DNA from: Gammaproteobacteria bacterium
GTDB lineage: Bacteria; Pseudomonadota; Gammaproteobacteria; SZUA-152
Assembly: GCA_029882975.1 (NCBI GenBank)
Contig: JAOUJW010000046.1
Location: 1 to 34,500 of the forward strand
DNA: 34,500 nt
Direction of reading: 5' to 3'
Part shown: piece by piece, positions 25,343 through 33,233 of the stretch
Numbering within the stretch: position 1 is the first letter of the stretch
How the letters are laid out: every line of letters begins with the position of its first letter
Translations under genes and position numbers: made by a program
Notes under the pieces: model-generated
Databases searched by the model: none
What the model was told of the DNA's origin: nothing
Seen by the model: the letters and a program-made list of their open reading frames with translations, nothing else

Positions 25343-28339
25343 TCAAGCTTGAGACCGTAACCGCTGCCGTAAAATAACCGCTGGGTGAACGGTGTCTATG
25401 TCGGTAAGATCCTTTATCTGGTGGTGGCAGCTGAACCCGGTGGTGACCACCACGGTGTTTTTTGGGGTCTGGCCTAGTGCCGGTAGCAGACTGAGGTTGG
25501 CGATGGCTTTAGACACGGAAAAGTGCTTGGTTTCATAACCAAATAGGCCGGCCATGCCGCAACAACCGGAAGGAATCACCTCAACCGAGGTGTTGGGTAA
25601 TAGGGACAGCGTGTTGACACTGTCTTGGGTCTTGCCAAGGGATTTTTGGTGGCAGTGCAGGTGCAAGGCAATATGCATGGGTTCATCGCTGAAGTCCAGC
25701 TGTGCAAAGGCCGGGTGTTGGTATTGCACAAATTCCTCAAACAAAACAAAGCGCTGTAACAGCTGCGGTGGCAGATTGAAATCCAATACCCGATTGGCTT
25801 CATCCCTCAAAGTTAGCCATTCCGACGGTTCCAGGCCGATAATGTAGGTATCCGGCAGTGCTTGCTGCTCTATCCAAGCGATAATCGCGCTTAGGCGTTG
25901 TTTGGCAAGTTGAAACATTCCCTGACTGAGTACCGACCGCACTGAGTCAAAGCAGGGGGACAGTAACACGTGAAAACCGGCAGCTTCCAATAACTCCACC
26001 ACGGCTTCACCGGTGGCGCTGTGGAAATACTCCGTAGTGAAATCATTCAGCAAGATTACGCTCTGTTCCCGCAGTACAGCTTTCGACTGCCGGGTTCGGT
26101 GTGAAAACCATAAACTAAAGCGGGTAGCCTGCATGCGGGGTAATTGTCGTTGTGGATGCAGATTCAGTAAGGGCCGCAGAAGTGTTTGCGCCAGCCAGTT
26201 TACTACAGGACTGGGTAAGAGGCTGGCCCAACTACAAAGACGATCCAGTTGAGCAATCAGGCGAGTTTTGAAGGGGGTGCCGTATTGCCGTTGAAATAGG
26301 TTAAGAATCCGTATCTTGGCTTGTGCCATGTCCACACCGGCAGGACATTCTACTTTACAGGCTTTACAGGCAATGCACAGTTCCAGCGTTTGCTGCAACG
26401 CTGCGGTGTCGGATGCGGATAGACGGGTGTCAGGCAGGCTGAGTATTTGCCGAATCACATTGGCCCGCCCCCGCGTCACATGCAGTTCATCCCGTGTGGC
26501 TTGGTACGAAGGACACATGCTTCCTTCTAACTGGCGACAGACAGCAGCGCCGTTACACGATTGTACCGCCGTCAGTATGGATTGTCGTTGCTCCTGTGAT
26601 TTGTCTTGTGGTATTTCCTTTACGAGTTGCTGTGTGTGTAGCGATGTGTGTAGCGATGTTTGTAGCGATGTGCGCTGTGACAATGCTGTCGGAATGCGCA
26701 GACCGTGTTCCATGGGCAAGGGTCGAATGATGTTATTTGGATTAAATAAATTTTTAGGATCGAAATGCGCTTTGACTTCGCCGGCGGCCTGCATGAGTTC
26801 ATCGCCCAGCATGCGTTGTAAAAACGGCGAACGGGCACGGCCGTCACCGTGCTTGGCACTTAGCGTGCCGCCGTAGCGTAGCAATGCCTCTAAGATGGCT
26901 GTAGTGATCGGTCTCAGTTTGGCGCGATCTACCGGGTCACCCAAGTCCAATAAGGGGCGTATGTGTACCAGGCCCATGGACACCGAGCCATAGTATACAG
27001 CGTCACAACCCTGTTGGCGCATGATGTTTTGGGCTTCGGTTACAAAGGCGGCCAAATGTTGTACTGGTACTGCACTGTCTTCCACAAAAGTAAGCGCCTT
27101 TTTTCTTGATGCCATTCCCATTAACATTCCCAGGGCAGAGCGTCGCAGTTGCCAAACCGAGGCGTTGAGTTCATGGGGAATGGTCGTGATGTGTTGGCAT
27201 AGCCGTGCGCGGTGCAGTTCGTGTTCCATGTGCGTGGCAGCCTGGCAACAAGAATCGGCGTTATCGGCGGAGTATTCCACAATGAGCATGGCTGCGGGTG
27301 CTCCTTGGAGACCGTCTCTTATCCCGTTCTTACACCAAGGAAGCTTTCCGCCGAATTTGGTTTGCGCCAACTGTAAAAGTGTGTGGTCCAGCAGCTCAAT
27401 AGCAGCTGCATCGGAGTGTCTTATCAGCGGTACAGCCTGCATGGCTTTGTGCAGGGACTCAAACTCCAGGCACAGCATGTACGTGTGGGGGATGCTGCTG
27501 CTTAGCCGTACGGTGGCCTGGTATACCAGCGCCAGGGTGCCCTCACTACCACAGATCAGTCGACTCAGGTTGAAGTTGTCTCTTGACCTGTTTGTTGTAT
27601 GGTTTGTCAAAGTCGCGGCCAAATCGGGTAAGGCGTAGCCACCATTATTTATGATACCTCCATCCATTGTATCTGCATTGGCTCCGCTTGTTAGGGCTTC
27701 ACGGTAGCGAGTAAGGGTATCGACAACCTGGTGGGTCAGTTGCCGGCCACGAAATTTTGCTGTGTTGTTGGCGTCTAAGGCGGCTGGGCTCATAGGGCCA
27801 AAGTAAACCTGCTCTCCCGGGCTAACGATGCACTGCAATTGTTCGATATGATTGGCCGTCGAGCCGTCACGCGGTGCATGAGCTCCCCAGGCGTTGTTGC
27901 CAATGACTCCGGCAATGTTGCAACGGCTTTTGGTGGATGGGTCAGGGGCAAAGCGCAAACCGTATGGCGCCACCGCAAGATTGAGTTGATCCAACACCAC
28001 CCCGGCTTGAACCACGGCCCTACGTTGTTGCGGGTTGATATGGATGATCCGGGTTAGATGGCGGGAACAATCAACAATAAGTGCATCTCCCACGGCTTGG
28101 CCTGCCAAACTGGTGCCTGCTGAACGTGGGATTAAGGGTATGTCGAACTCATAGGCAAAACGGACTAAGGTGAGGCAGTCCTGCAAAGACTTGGGGCGGA
28201 CCACACCCAGCGGCAGAATTTCATACATGGAAGCGTCAGTGGCGTATAACATTCTGCTGACATCATCGGTCAATAACTCACCTTGCAGTTGTTGTTGCAA
28301 TCCACGAAAGATCTGTTTCTTTTTCGCTGTTGGTTCCAT
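25343..28339 (-). CDS. YdiJ-like FAD/Fe-S dehydrogenase (D-2-hydroxyglutarate type)
   Basis: The protein has 998 residues and three parts. The FAD domain (about 35-540) has PRSAGTSLAGQ (71-81), NIAGVIGNNAWG and, near its end, HGDGRARSPF. The ferredoxin-type part has CNGAAVCR-MCPSY (595-612) and CIACKACKVECP (655-665). The C-terminal CCG part has HLHCHQKSLG and SGCCGMAGLFGYE. The length and order equal E. coli YdiJ, recently assigned as D-2-hydroxyglutarate dehydrogenase, giving 2-oxoglutarate and passing electrons to a respiratory acceptor. A linker of about 30 residues between parts one and two contains a 12-bp tandem repeat. It converges on the DUF1338-like gene with a 39-bp gap. D-lactate or other 2-hydroxyacids remain possible substrates. 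Confidence 0.85.
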   Translation of the reverse strand: MEPTAKKKQIFRGLQQQLQGELLTDDVSRMLYATDASMYEILPLGVVRPKSLQDCLTLVRFAYEFDIPLIPRSAGTSLAGQAVGDALIVDCSRHLTRIIHINPQQRRAVVQAGVVLDQLNLAVAPYGLRFAPDPSTKSRCNIAGVIGNNAWGAHAPRDGSTANHIEQLQCIVSPGEQVYFGPMSPAALDANNTAKFRGRQLTHQVVDTLTRYREALTSGANADTMDGGIINNGGYALPDLAATLTNHTTNRSRDNFNLSRLICGSEGTLALVYQATVRLSSSIPHTYMLCLEFESLHKAMQAVPLIRHSDAAAIELLDHTLLQLAQTKFGGKLPWCKNGIRDGLQGAPAAMLIVEYSADNADSCCQAATHMEHELHRARLCQHITTIPHELNASVWQLRRSALGMLMGMASRKKALTFVEDSAVPVQHLAAFVTEAQNIMRQQGCDAVYYGSVSMGLVHIRPLLDLGDPVDRAKLRPITTAILEALLRYGGTLSAKHGDGRARSPFLQRMLGDELMQAAGEVKAHFDPKNLFNPNNIIRPLPMEHGLRIPTALSQRTSLQTSLHTSLHTQQLVKEIPQDKSQEQRQSILTAVQSCNGAAVCRQLEGSMCPSYQATRDELHVTRGRANVIRQILSLPDTRLSASDTAALQQTLELCIACKACKVECPAGVDMAQAKIRILNLFQRQYGTPFKTRLIAQLDRLCSWASLLPSPVVNWLAQTLLRPLLNLHPQRQLPRMQATRFSLWFSHRTRQSKAVLREQSVILLNDFTTEYFHSATGEAVVELLEAAGFHVLLSPCFDSVRSVLSQGMFQLAKQRLSAIIAWIEQQALPDTYIIGLEPSEWLTLRDEANRVLDFNLPPQLLQRFVLFEEFVQYQHPAFAQLDFSDEPMHIALHLHCHQKSLGKTQDSVNTLSLLPNTSVEVIPSGCCGMAGLFGYETKHFSVSKAIANLSLLPALGQTPKNTVVVTTGFSCHHQIKDLTDIDTVHPAVILRQRLRSQA
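26637..26672. repeat. Three 12-bp tandem repeats inside the YdiJ-like gene
   Basis: TGTAGCGATGTG is present three times in a row (26637-26648, 26649-26660 with final T, 26661-26672). The 12-bp unit keeps the reading frame and encodes the repeating tetrapeptide TSLH/TSLQ in the linker between the FAD and Fe-S domains. Copy number could vary by slippage. Confidence 0.85.
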
Positions 28340-28425
28340 GCGATCCGCGGCTTATTGGGGAATGAGAAGCTCCAGCTTCATTATAGGACAAGCCGGATGG
28401 CAGCACGAGATTAGGAGTATGCAGG

Positions 28426-30096
28426 TCAGGAATGAGGCGGCTGCGTTTTCGGTAGTGGCGTTTGCTCTTTAAACCAGGCCACCTGATTGCGACCATTGGT
28501 TTTGGCCTGATATAAGGCTTGGTCAGCCGCGTTGATTAACTGATCTTTTTCTGTGAGATGTCCTTGGTGGCTGGTCGCAATGCCCACACTTAGGGTTAAT
28601 TGTTTGGAAATGCTTGATGAAGGGTGAGGGATATTTAACTGTTCCAATGCTATAAGAAGCCCCTTAGCCATACCTTGGGCATCTGGTGTTGCGACCGAGG
28701 GGAGGATTACCGCGAATTCTTCACCGCCATAGCGTACAGCGACTTCACCGGCACGTTTAAACTGGCTTTGGATCAACGCAGCTACCGTTTTCAAACATTC
28801 ATCGCCTGCCAAATGGCCAAGAGAATCATTGTAGTTTTTAAAATAATCAATATCACACATCAACAGAGTCAGCGGTATATTGAGACGTTGGGAACGGCGC
28901 ATTTCTTGTTCAATAGTTTCATCAAAAACCCGTCGATTAGCCAGACCCGTGAGGCTGTCCAAACGGGCCAAACGGGACAGTTGTGCATTGGCCTCGGCTA
29001 AGTCGGCAGTTCGTTGCGCAATTTTCTCTTCCAGATTTAAGCGGTGCTTGTTGAGTTCCGCTTCAATGTGTTTACGTTGGGTAATGTCACGCACGATGGC
29101 GGTAAACACGGTTGCACCGTTAATGATGTTTTCACTGATGGCAATATCGACGGGAAAAACTGTACCGTTTCGATGTTGTCCCATAACTTCACGGCTAAAC
29201 CCGGTGATGCCGTGTAGCAGCACAGCATCACCCTGAGAATGCTGTTGCATGTAGGCATTGTGGAGCTCAGCAGTATCAGTAGGTACCAATATGGCAATAT
29301 TCTGGTTTAAAACCTCTGCTTCTGTGTAACCGAAAATAGATTCGGCGGCTCCATTAAAGCTGGTGATTCGGCCATTGGGATCACAAGTCAGTACCCCGTC
29401 CACAATGGTGTTCAACACCGTTTGTAATTGGGATCGGTTAATTTCTTCGGAGACAATTAATGGATTACCGATTCTGACAAAAAACAGACTGGCGATCACG
29501 ATAAAAATTAATCCGGTACCGGCAGCGACAACTCCGGCTTTAATGAACGGTTGCCGAAATGATTGCAGGTTTCGTTTGATGACCACAACCACATTAAGGT
29601 AGGGAACCGGTGCATAAGCAAAAATAGCGTCTGAGCCGTCGCTGTCTACACCAACCAAGATACCGGAATCTCCCTGCAGTCCTCGCCGAAAAGGAGTGGC
29701 ATAAATGGATTTGATGGCTGTCGCAATGGGGCGTAAAGTAGAGGACGGTGCGTCATGATGCAATATGAAGGTCAGCTGGCCGTTTTTCTCCCCGGCAACC
29801 ACATAGCTGGTATCTACAGATATAGAAGCCAGATGACGGTGGGCTGCGCGGGTCTGGTTTATGGTTCTTTCAAAAGCATGACCAAAATCCTGATTGTGGG
29901 TTTCCAGTTCGTGTTCGGCAATGGCATCCATGTAGCTGGCATTACTTTGGGCGGTTTCGTTGAGCCATTGTAACTGGCGATCGTAGGCCTTTTCGTAGAG
30001 TAAAAATAATGTCGCTCCCGCCACCGCAACGGTGAGTGTCGCCATGATACTAATCAAAGCGATGAGTTTTATGCGGTTTTGCGACGGTTTTATCAT
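28426..30096 (-). CDS. Membrane-bound PAS-GGDEF diguanylate cyclase
   Basis: The protein has 556 residues. A membrane helix (12-33), a periplasmic region of about 140 residues and a second helix (187-207) are followed by a PAS domain (222-345; FNGAAESIFGYTEAEV, then VFTAIVRDITQRKH), a coiled coil and a GGDEF domain. The active site GGEEF is at 457-461, after LTGLANRR and DIDYFKNYND, so c-di-GMP synthesis is expected. No EAL domain follows. The inhibitory I-site position reads RAGE (448-451) in place of RxxD. It is divergent from the Fnr-type regulator. Confidence 0.92.
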   Translation of the reverse strand: MIKPSQNRIKLIALISIMATLTVAVAGATLFLLYEKAYDRQLQWLNETAQSNASYMDAIAEHELETHNQDFGHAFERTINQTRAAHRHLASISVDTSYVVAGEKNGQLTFILHHDAPSSTLRPIATAIKSIYATPFRRGLQGDSGILVGVDSDGSDAIFAYAPVPYLNVVVVIKRNLQSFRQPFIKAGVVAAGTGLIFIVIASLFFVRIGNPLIVSEEINRSQLQTVLNTIVDGVLTCDPNGRITSFNGAAESIFGYTEAEVLNQNIAILVPTDTAELHNAYMQQHSQGDAVLLHGITGFSREVMGQHRNGTVFPVDIAISENIINGATVFTAIVRDITQRKHIEAELNKHRLNLEEKIAQRTADLAEANAQLSRLARLDSLTGLANRRVFDETIEQEMRRSQRLNIPLTLLMCDIDYFKNYNDSLGHLAGDECLKTVAALIQSQFKRAGEVAVRYGGEEFAVILPSVATPDAQGMAKGLLIALEQLNIPHPSSSISKQLTLSVGIATSHQGHLTEKDQLINAADQALYQAKTNGRNQVAWFKEQTPLPKTQPPHS

Positions 30097-30359
30097 CTGC
30101 GGCTGTCATTGGGGTTCACCAATGTAACGGCCGGTTTAGTGGTTTCTTGATGAATAAAGTTCTATAAAAACAAATAAATGGCGGGATTGAACAGCAGGTG
30201 TTAAAGCGCGCTTAGGTATGAGAATTTAACATGACATCCGGCGCCCAGCGCATTAAAATATAACTATGGGTGAGCATTGGTATTTTCTCAAGATTGGTCG
30301 ACCAGGCGCGATGCTGCAGGAAAAGAGGCGGTGGTGTGCTAGAGGTATAATTAGAATAA

Positions 30360-31121
30360 ATGGATACATCAAATAAAGTTATCAGCATGTCCACCATTAA
30401 AGTTGCCTGCGGAGAGTGCAGTCTGCGCAGCTTATGTTTGCCCTTGGGTCTGAATCGTGACGAAATGAACCGTTTGGACCAGATCGTTAAACGTCCCCGG
30501 CCCCTGCAAAGAGACCAGTTTTTGTACCGGACTGGTGACGAATTCCGCTCCATCTATGTGGTGCGTTCCGGCACCATTAAAACCTACACAACCACAAAAA
30601 TTGGCGAGCAACAGGTAACGGGATTTCATCTGCCCGGTGAAATAGTAGGATTGGACGGTGTGAGTTCGGATTATTATGGATGTAACGCTCAAGCCTTGGA
30701 GATGACCAGCTTGTGCCAAGTACCCTTCGGCCGTTTGGAAGAGTTATCCGGTGAACTGCCCGGTTTGCAACACCAGTTACATCGACTCATGAGTAAAGAG
30801 CTGCTGGCGGATCAGGAAATATTATTGCAATTGGGAAAAATGTCGGCAGAAGAACGTTTGGCAGCGTTTTTGGTGAATTTGTCAACTCGCAGTAGCCGCC
30901 GCGGTTACTCGCCTTACGAATTCAATATTAGTATGACCCGAACCGATATTGGAAACTATCTGGGCTTGGCCGTAGAAACTATCAGTCGCCAGTTCACCCA
31001 TTTTCAGGATTTGGGTTACCTGGAAGCGGCCCGAAAACACATTAAGATTTTGGATTTGGATGCTCTGCGTAAGATCACAGGGGATTTGCCCTGCGACAAC
31101 AATCCTAAAGTCCCCGCTTGA
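30360..31121 (+). CDS. fnr: Fnr/Anr-type oxygen-sensing regulator
   Basis: The protein has 253 residues. The N-terminal cluster is Cys17, Cys20 and Cys26 (CGECSLRSLC), with a fourth Cys108 in YYGCNA, the layout needed for an oxygen-labile 4Fe-4S cluster. A cNMP-type beta roll, a dimerisation helix and a helix-turn-helix follow (TRTDIGNYLGLAVETISRQF); the E--SR recognition pattern in ETISR implies the TTGAT half-site. A matching FNR box lies downstream before hemN. TATAAT at 30346-30351 would place transcription start almost at the first ATG, so a second ATG at 30387 (MSTIK) could be the real start; both keep all four Cys. Confidence 0.92.
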   Translation: MDTSNKVISMSTIKVACGECSLRSLCLPLGLNRDEMNRLDQIVKRPRPLQRDQFLYRTGDEFRSIYVVRSGTIKTYTTTKIGEQQVTGFHLPGEIVGLDGVSSDYYGCNAQALEMTSLCQVPFGRLEELSGELPGLQHQLHRLMSKELLADQEILLQLGKMSAEERLAAFLVNLSTRSSRRGYSPYEFNISMTRTDIGNYLGLAVETISRQFTHFQDLGYLEAARKHIKILDLDALRKITGDLPCDNNPKVPA

Positions 31122-31161
31122 GCCACTAATTACGGATTTCTTTAGTTAATTCCTAAGAATT

Positions 31162-31209
31162 TTGATTAATATCAAAATCGCACGGTATTAAATTGATATA
31201 ATTTTATTG
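31162..31209 (+). promoter_or_regulatory. Class II FNR-activated promoter of hemN
   Basis: TTGATTAATATCAA (31162-31175) is a perfect match to the FNR consensus TTGAT-N4-ATCAA. TATAAT lies at 31197-31202. With a start about 7 bases after the -10, near 31209, the centre of the FNR box is at -40.5, the classical position for class II activation. The hemN start codon is at 31231. Confidence 0.88.
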
Positions 31210-31230
31210 AATAGCTAAAACAGGTGAACT

Positions 31231-32628
31231 GTGACTCTGTATCAATTCGACGAAAAACTGATCCAAGCGTACGATAAATCCGGGCCACGGTATACCTCAT
31301 ATCCCACCGCAGTACAGTTTAATCAGGAGTTTCAAGCTCAAAATTACATCGAGTGGGCAGAATGGAGCAATGTGCAGAGCCGCAAGGAAACCACTGTTCA
31401 GCCTCTATCGTTGTATTTTCATATCCCATTTTGCAATACCGTTTGTTTCTATTGTGGCTGCAATAAGGTGGTTACAAAAGATCGCAGCAAAGCGGCGCCA
31501 TACTTACAACGATTACATAAAGAGATAGAGCTGCAGTCACATTGGTTTGATACCGGGCGTCCGGTGGAACAATTGCATTGGGGTGGGGGTACACCGACCT
31601 TCATCAGTCACGATGAAATGATAGAGTTGATGCAGGTCACGCGGAAGTATTTTACATTAAAAGAGGATGACTCCGGTGAGTATTCCATTGAGATTGATCC
31701 ACGAGAGGTCAGTCGCGAGACCCTATCCATTTTACGGCGGGAGGGGTTTAACCGTTTGAGTCTGGGGGTACAGGATTTTGATCCTCAAGTCCAAAAAGCT
31801 GTGAATCGTATACAGCCGGAGGCGATGACGTTCGATGCCATAGCGACCGGACGCGATTTAGGCTATAAATCCGTCAGCGTGGATCTTATTTATGGTCTGC
31901 CGTTTCAAAACGTAGACAGTTTTGCTCATACGATAGAAAAGGTGCTGCAAGCCTCACCGGATCGTATTTCCGTATTTAACTATGCTCATTTACCTACCAT
32001 GTTTAAACCGCAACGGCGCATCAATGAAGCGGACTTACCTTTGCCGGCGGAAAAGTTAAAGATACTGCGCAATACCATGGAGCAATTGAGCCAGGGGGGC
32101 TATGTGTTCATCGGTATGGATCATTTTGCCAAACCGGATGACGAAATGGCCATTGCTCAGGAAAACGGTTCTTTGTATCGTAATTTTCAGGGATATGCCA
32201 CCCATGCCGAATGCGATTTGATCGCTATGGGTATTACTTCTATCAGTAAAGTGGGCAATTCCTACAGTCAAAACGTAAAAACGTTGGAAGAATACTACCC
32301 ATTAATAGATTCCGGGAAATTGCCGGTGTATCGGGGTATCAGCCTGAGTGAAGACGATATACTGCGTCGGGAAGTGATTACGCAGTTGATCTGCCACTTT
32401 AAGCTGGAGTTTTCCAAAATTGATGCGGCCTTCGGGATTGAATTCTCGGATTATTTCAAGACCGAGTTACAGGAGTTGTCTAAAATGCAGGACGATGGTT
32501 TGTTGGAGTTAAGTGCCGGCGCGATTAACGTTTTACCCGTGGGTCGGCTTTTGATCCGGAACGTGTGTATGGTGTTTGATGTGTATTTACGTAATGCCAG
32601 GCAACAGAATTTTTCTAAAGTTATATAG
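31231..32628 (+). CDS. hemN: Oxygen-independent coproporphyrinogen III dehydrogenase
   Basis: The protein has 465 residues, the normal HemN length (E. coli 457). The start GTG is preceded by AGGTG. The N-terminus has KSGPRYTSYPTA and the radical SAM motif HIPFCNTVCFYCGC with Cys68, Cys72, Cys75 and the extra Cys77 typical of HemN. Later blocks are HWGGGTPTF, EIDPREV, LSLGVQDFDPQVQKAVNR and DLIYGLPFQ. The enzyme decarboxylates coproporphyrinogen III to protoporphyrinogen IX without oxygen in the cytoplasm. An FNR promoter precedes it and fnr is immediately upstream, consistent with anaerobic haem synthesis for the cytochromes. Its last codons lie in a tandem duplication. Confidence 0.96.
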   Translation: MTLYQFDEKLIQAYDKSGPRYTSYPTAVQFNQEFQAQNYIEWAEWSNVQSRKETTVQPLSLYFHIPFCNTVCFYCGCNKVVTKDRSKAAPYLQRLHKEIELQSHWFDTGRPVEQLHWGGGTPTFISHDEMIELMQVTRKYFTLKEDDSGEYSIEIDPREVSRETLSILRREGFNRLSLGVQDFDPQVQKAVNRIQPEAMTFDAIATGRDLGYKSVSVDLIYGLPFQNVDSFAHTIEKVLQASPDRISVFNYAHLPTMFKPQRRINEADLPLPAEKLKILRNTMEQLSQGGYVFIGMDHFAKPDDEMAIAQENGSLYRNFQGYATHAECDLIAMGITSISKVGNSYSQNVKTLEEYYPLIDSGKLPVYRGISLSEDDILRREVITQLICHFKLEFSKIDAAFGIEFSDYFKTELQELSKMQDDGLLELSAGAINVLPVGRLLIRNVCMVFDVYLRNARQQNFSKVI

Positions 32629-32646
32629 CTCTAAAGTTATATAGCT
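32615..32646 (+). repeat. Perfect 16-bp tandem duplication across the hemN stop
   Basis: CTAAAGTTATATAGCT occurs at 32615-32630 and again at 32631-32646 without a spacer or mismatch. The first copy encodes the last residues and stop codon of hemN (TAG at 32626-32628); the second is untranslated. Confidence 0.9.
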
Positions 32647-32664
32647 CGAAAGCCATATAACTTT
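32633..32664 (+). terminator. Possible hairpin after hemN
   Basis: AAAGTTATAT (32633-32642) pairs with ATATAACTTT (32655-32664), extended by GC/GC past one mismatch. The first duplication copy (32617-32626) can compete for the same 3' arm. Only three T follow, so termination is uncertain. Confidence 0.45.
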
Positions 32665-32809
32665 CGAAAGTTTGTGATGAAACAGTGATGCATTAAAAAC
32701 GAACCAAACTAATAAAGTGTATGTATTTTGCATCTCTGTGTGGGGTAAATTGAGATAGGTGAAACCGACTCAATGAGTTGTAACATTTAAACAAGATCGG
32801 GGTGAAATT

Positions 32810-33064
32810 ATGAACGAACGTTTTCCTAAACCCACCGAATTGCAATTGGAAAATCTGGGTTCCGGGTGTTTTGTGCAAATCAATGATGCGCAAACCTGTT
32901 ATTGGGTGGAAATTGACGGCGAAGATGAAGGGAAGCTAACCGGAATGACGCATCCGGAACTCGGGGATGAACAATGTCGGGCCTGTGAAAGTAAACCCAG
33001 CCGAGTCCAGTTCTCTCGCGATCAAGTAAAGTACGTGGGTTGTGACCGGTTTTGTTTTTGTTAG
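32810..33064 (+). CDS. Cys-rich small protein of unknown function
   Basis: The protein has 84 residues with no signal or membrane segment. It has seven Cys: Cys20, Cys30, a CxxC pair at 56/59 (QCRACES) and three at the very end (78, 82, 84; GCDRFCFC). The number and spacing suggest binding of zinc or an Fe-S cluster, but the family is not one I can name. The ATG follows GGGGTGA about 6 nt upstream, supporting the start. It lies about 180 bp after hemN on the same strand and is closed by a strong terminator, so it may be a single-gene unit or share the hemN transcript. Confidence 0.7.
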   Translation: MNERFPKPTELQLENLGSGCFVQINDAQTCYWVEIDGEDEGKLTGMTHPELGDEQCRACESKPSRVQFSRDQVKYVGCDRFCFC

Positions 33065-33134
33065 TCAACGAACTTAGGTGAACTGACCTTTATTTGTAGT
33101 CCAGCTTCACTGGTGTTCTGCAGGTATTAATTTT

Positions 33135-33165
33135 GCGCGGGAGATTTTCTCCCGCGCTTTGTTTT
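33135..33165 (+). terminator. Rho-independent terminator after the Cys-rich gene
   Basis: GCGCGGGAGA (33135-33144) and TCTCCCGCGC (33148-33157) form a perfect 10-bp stem with a TTT loop, followed by TTTGTTTT. It lies 71 bp after the stop of the Cys-rich gene. It overlaps the far upstream end of the open frame of pdxB, showing that this frame is not translated there. Confidence 0.92.
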
Positions 33166-33233
33166 GGCAGGGCGTTTTTTTTGAGCTTACGCAAATAGGA
33201 TATGCTCAAACGTTGAGCAAAAAGAATGTGGAA

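Noticed and set aside
25298-25356. 10-bp direct repeat GCTTGAGACC at 25298 and 25347
   Set aside because: Both copies fall at the ends of two convergent genes that each finish Gln-Ala-stop, so the likeness is explained by coding and chance.
27021-27638. 205-residue plus-strand open frame opposite the YdiJ-like gene
   Set aside because: It is a Ser/Cys/Trp-rich shadow of a recognised enzyme, without start signals.
30295-30304. Palindrome TGGTCGACCA upstream of fnr
   Set aside because: It is a short self-complementary stretch, expected by chance in this length of sequence, with no second copy near other promoters that I noticed.
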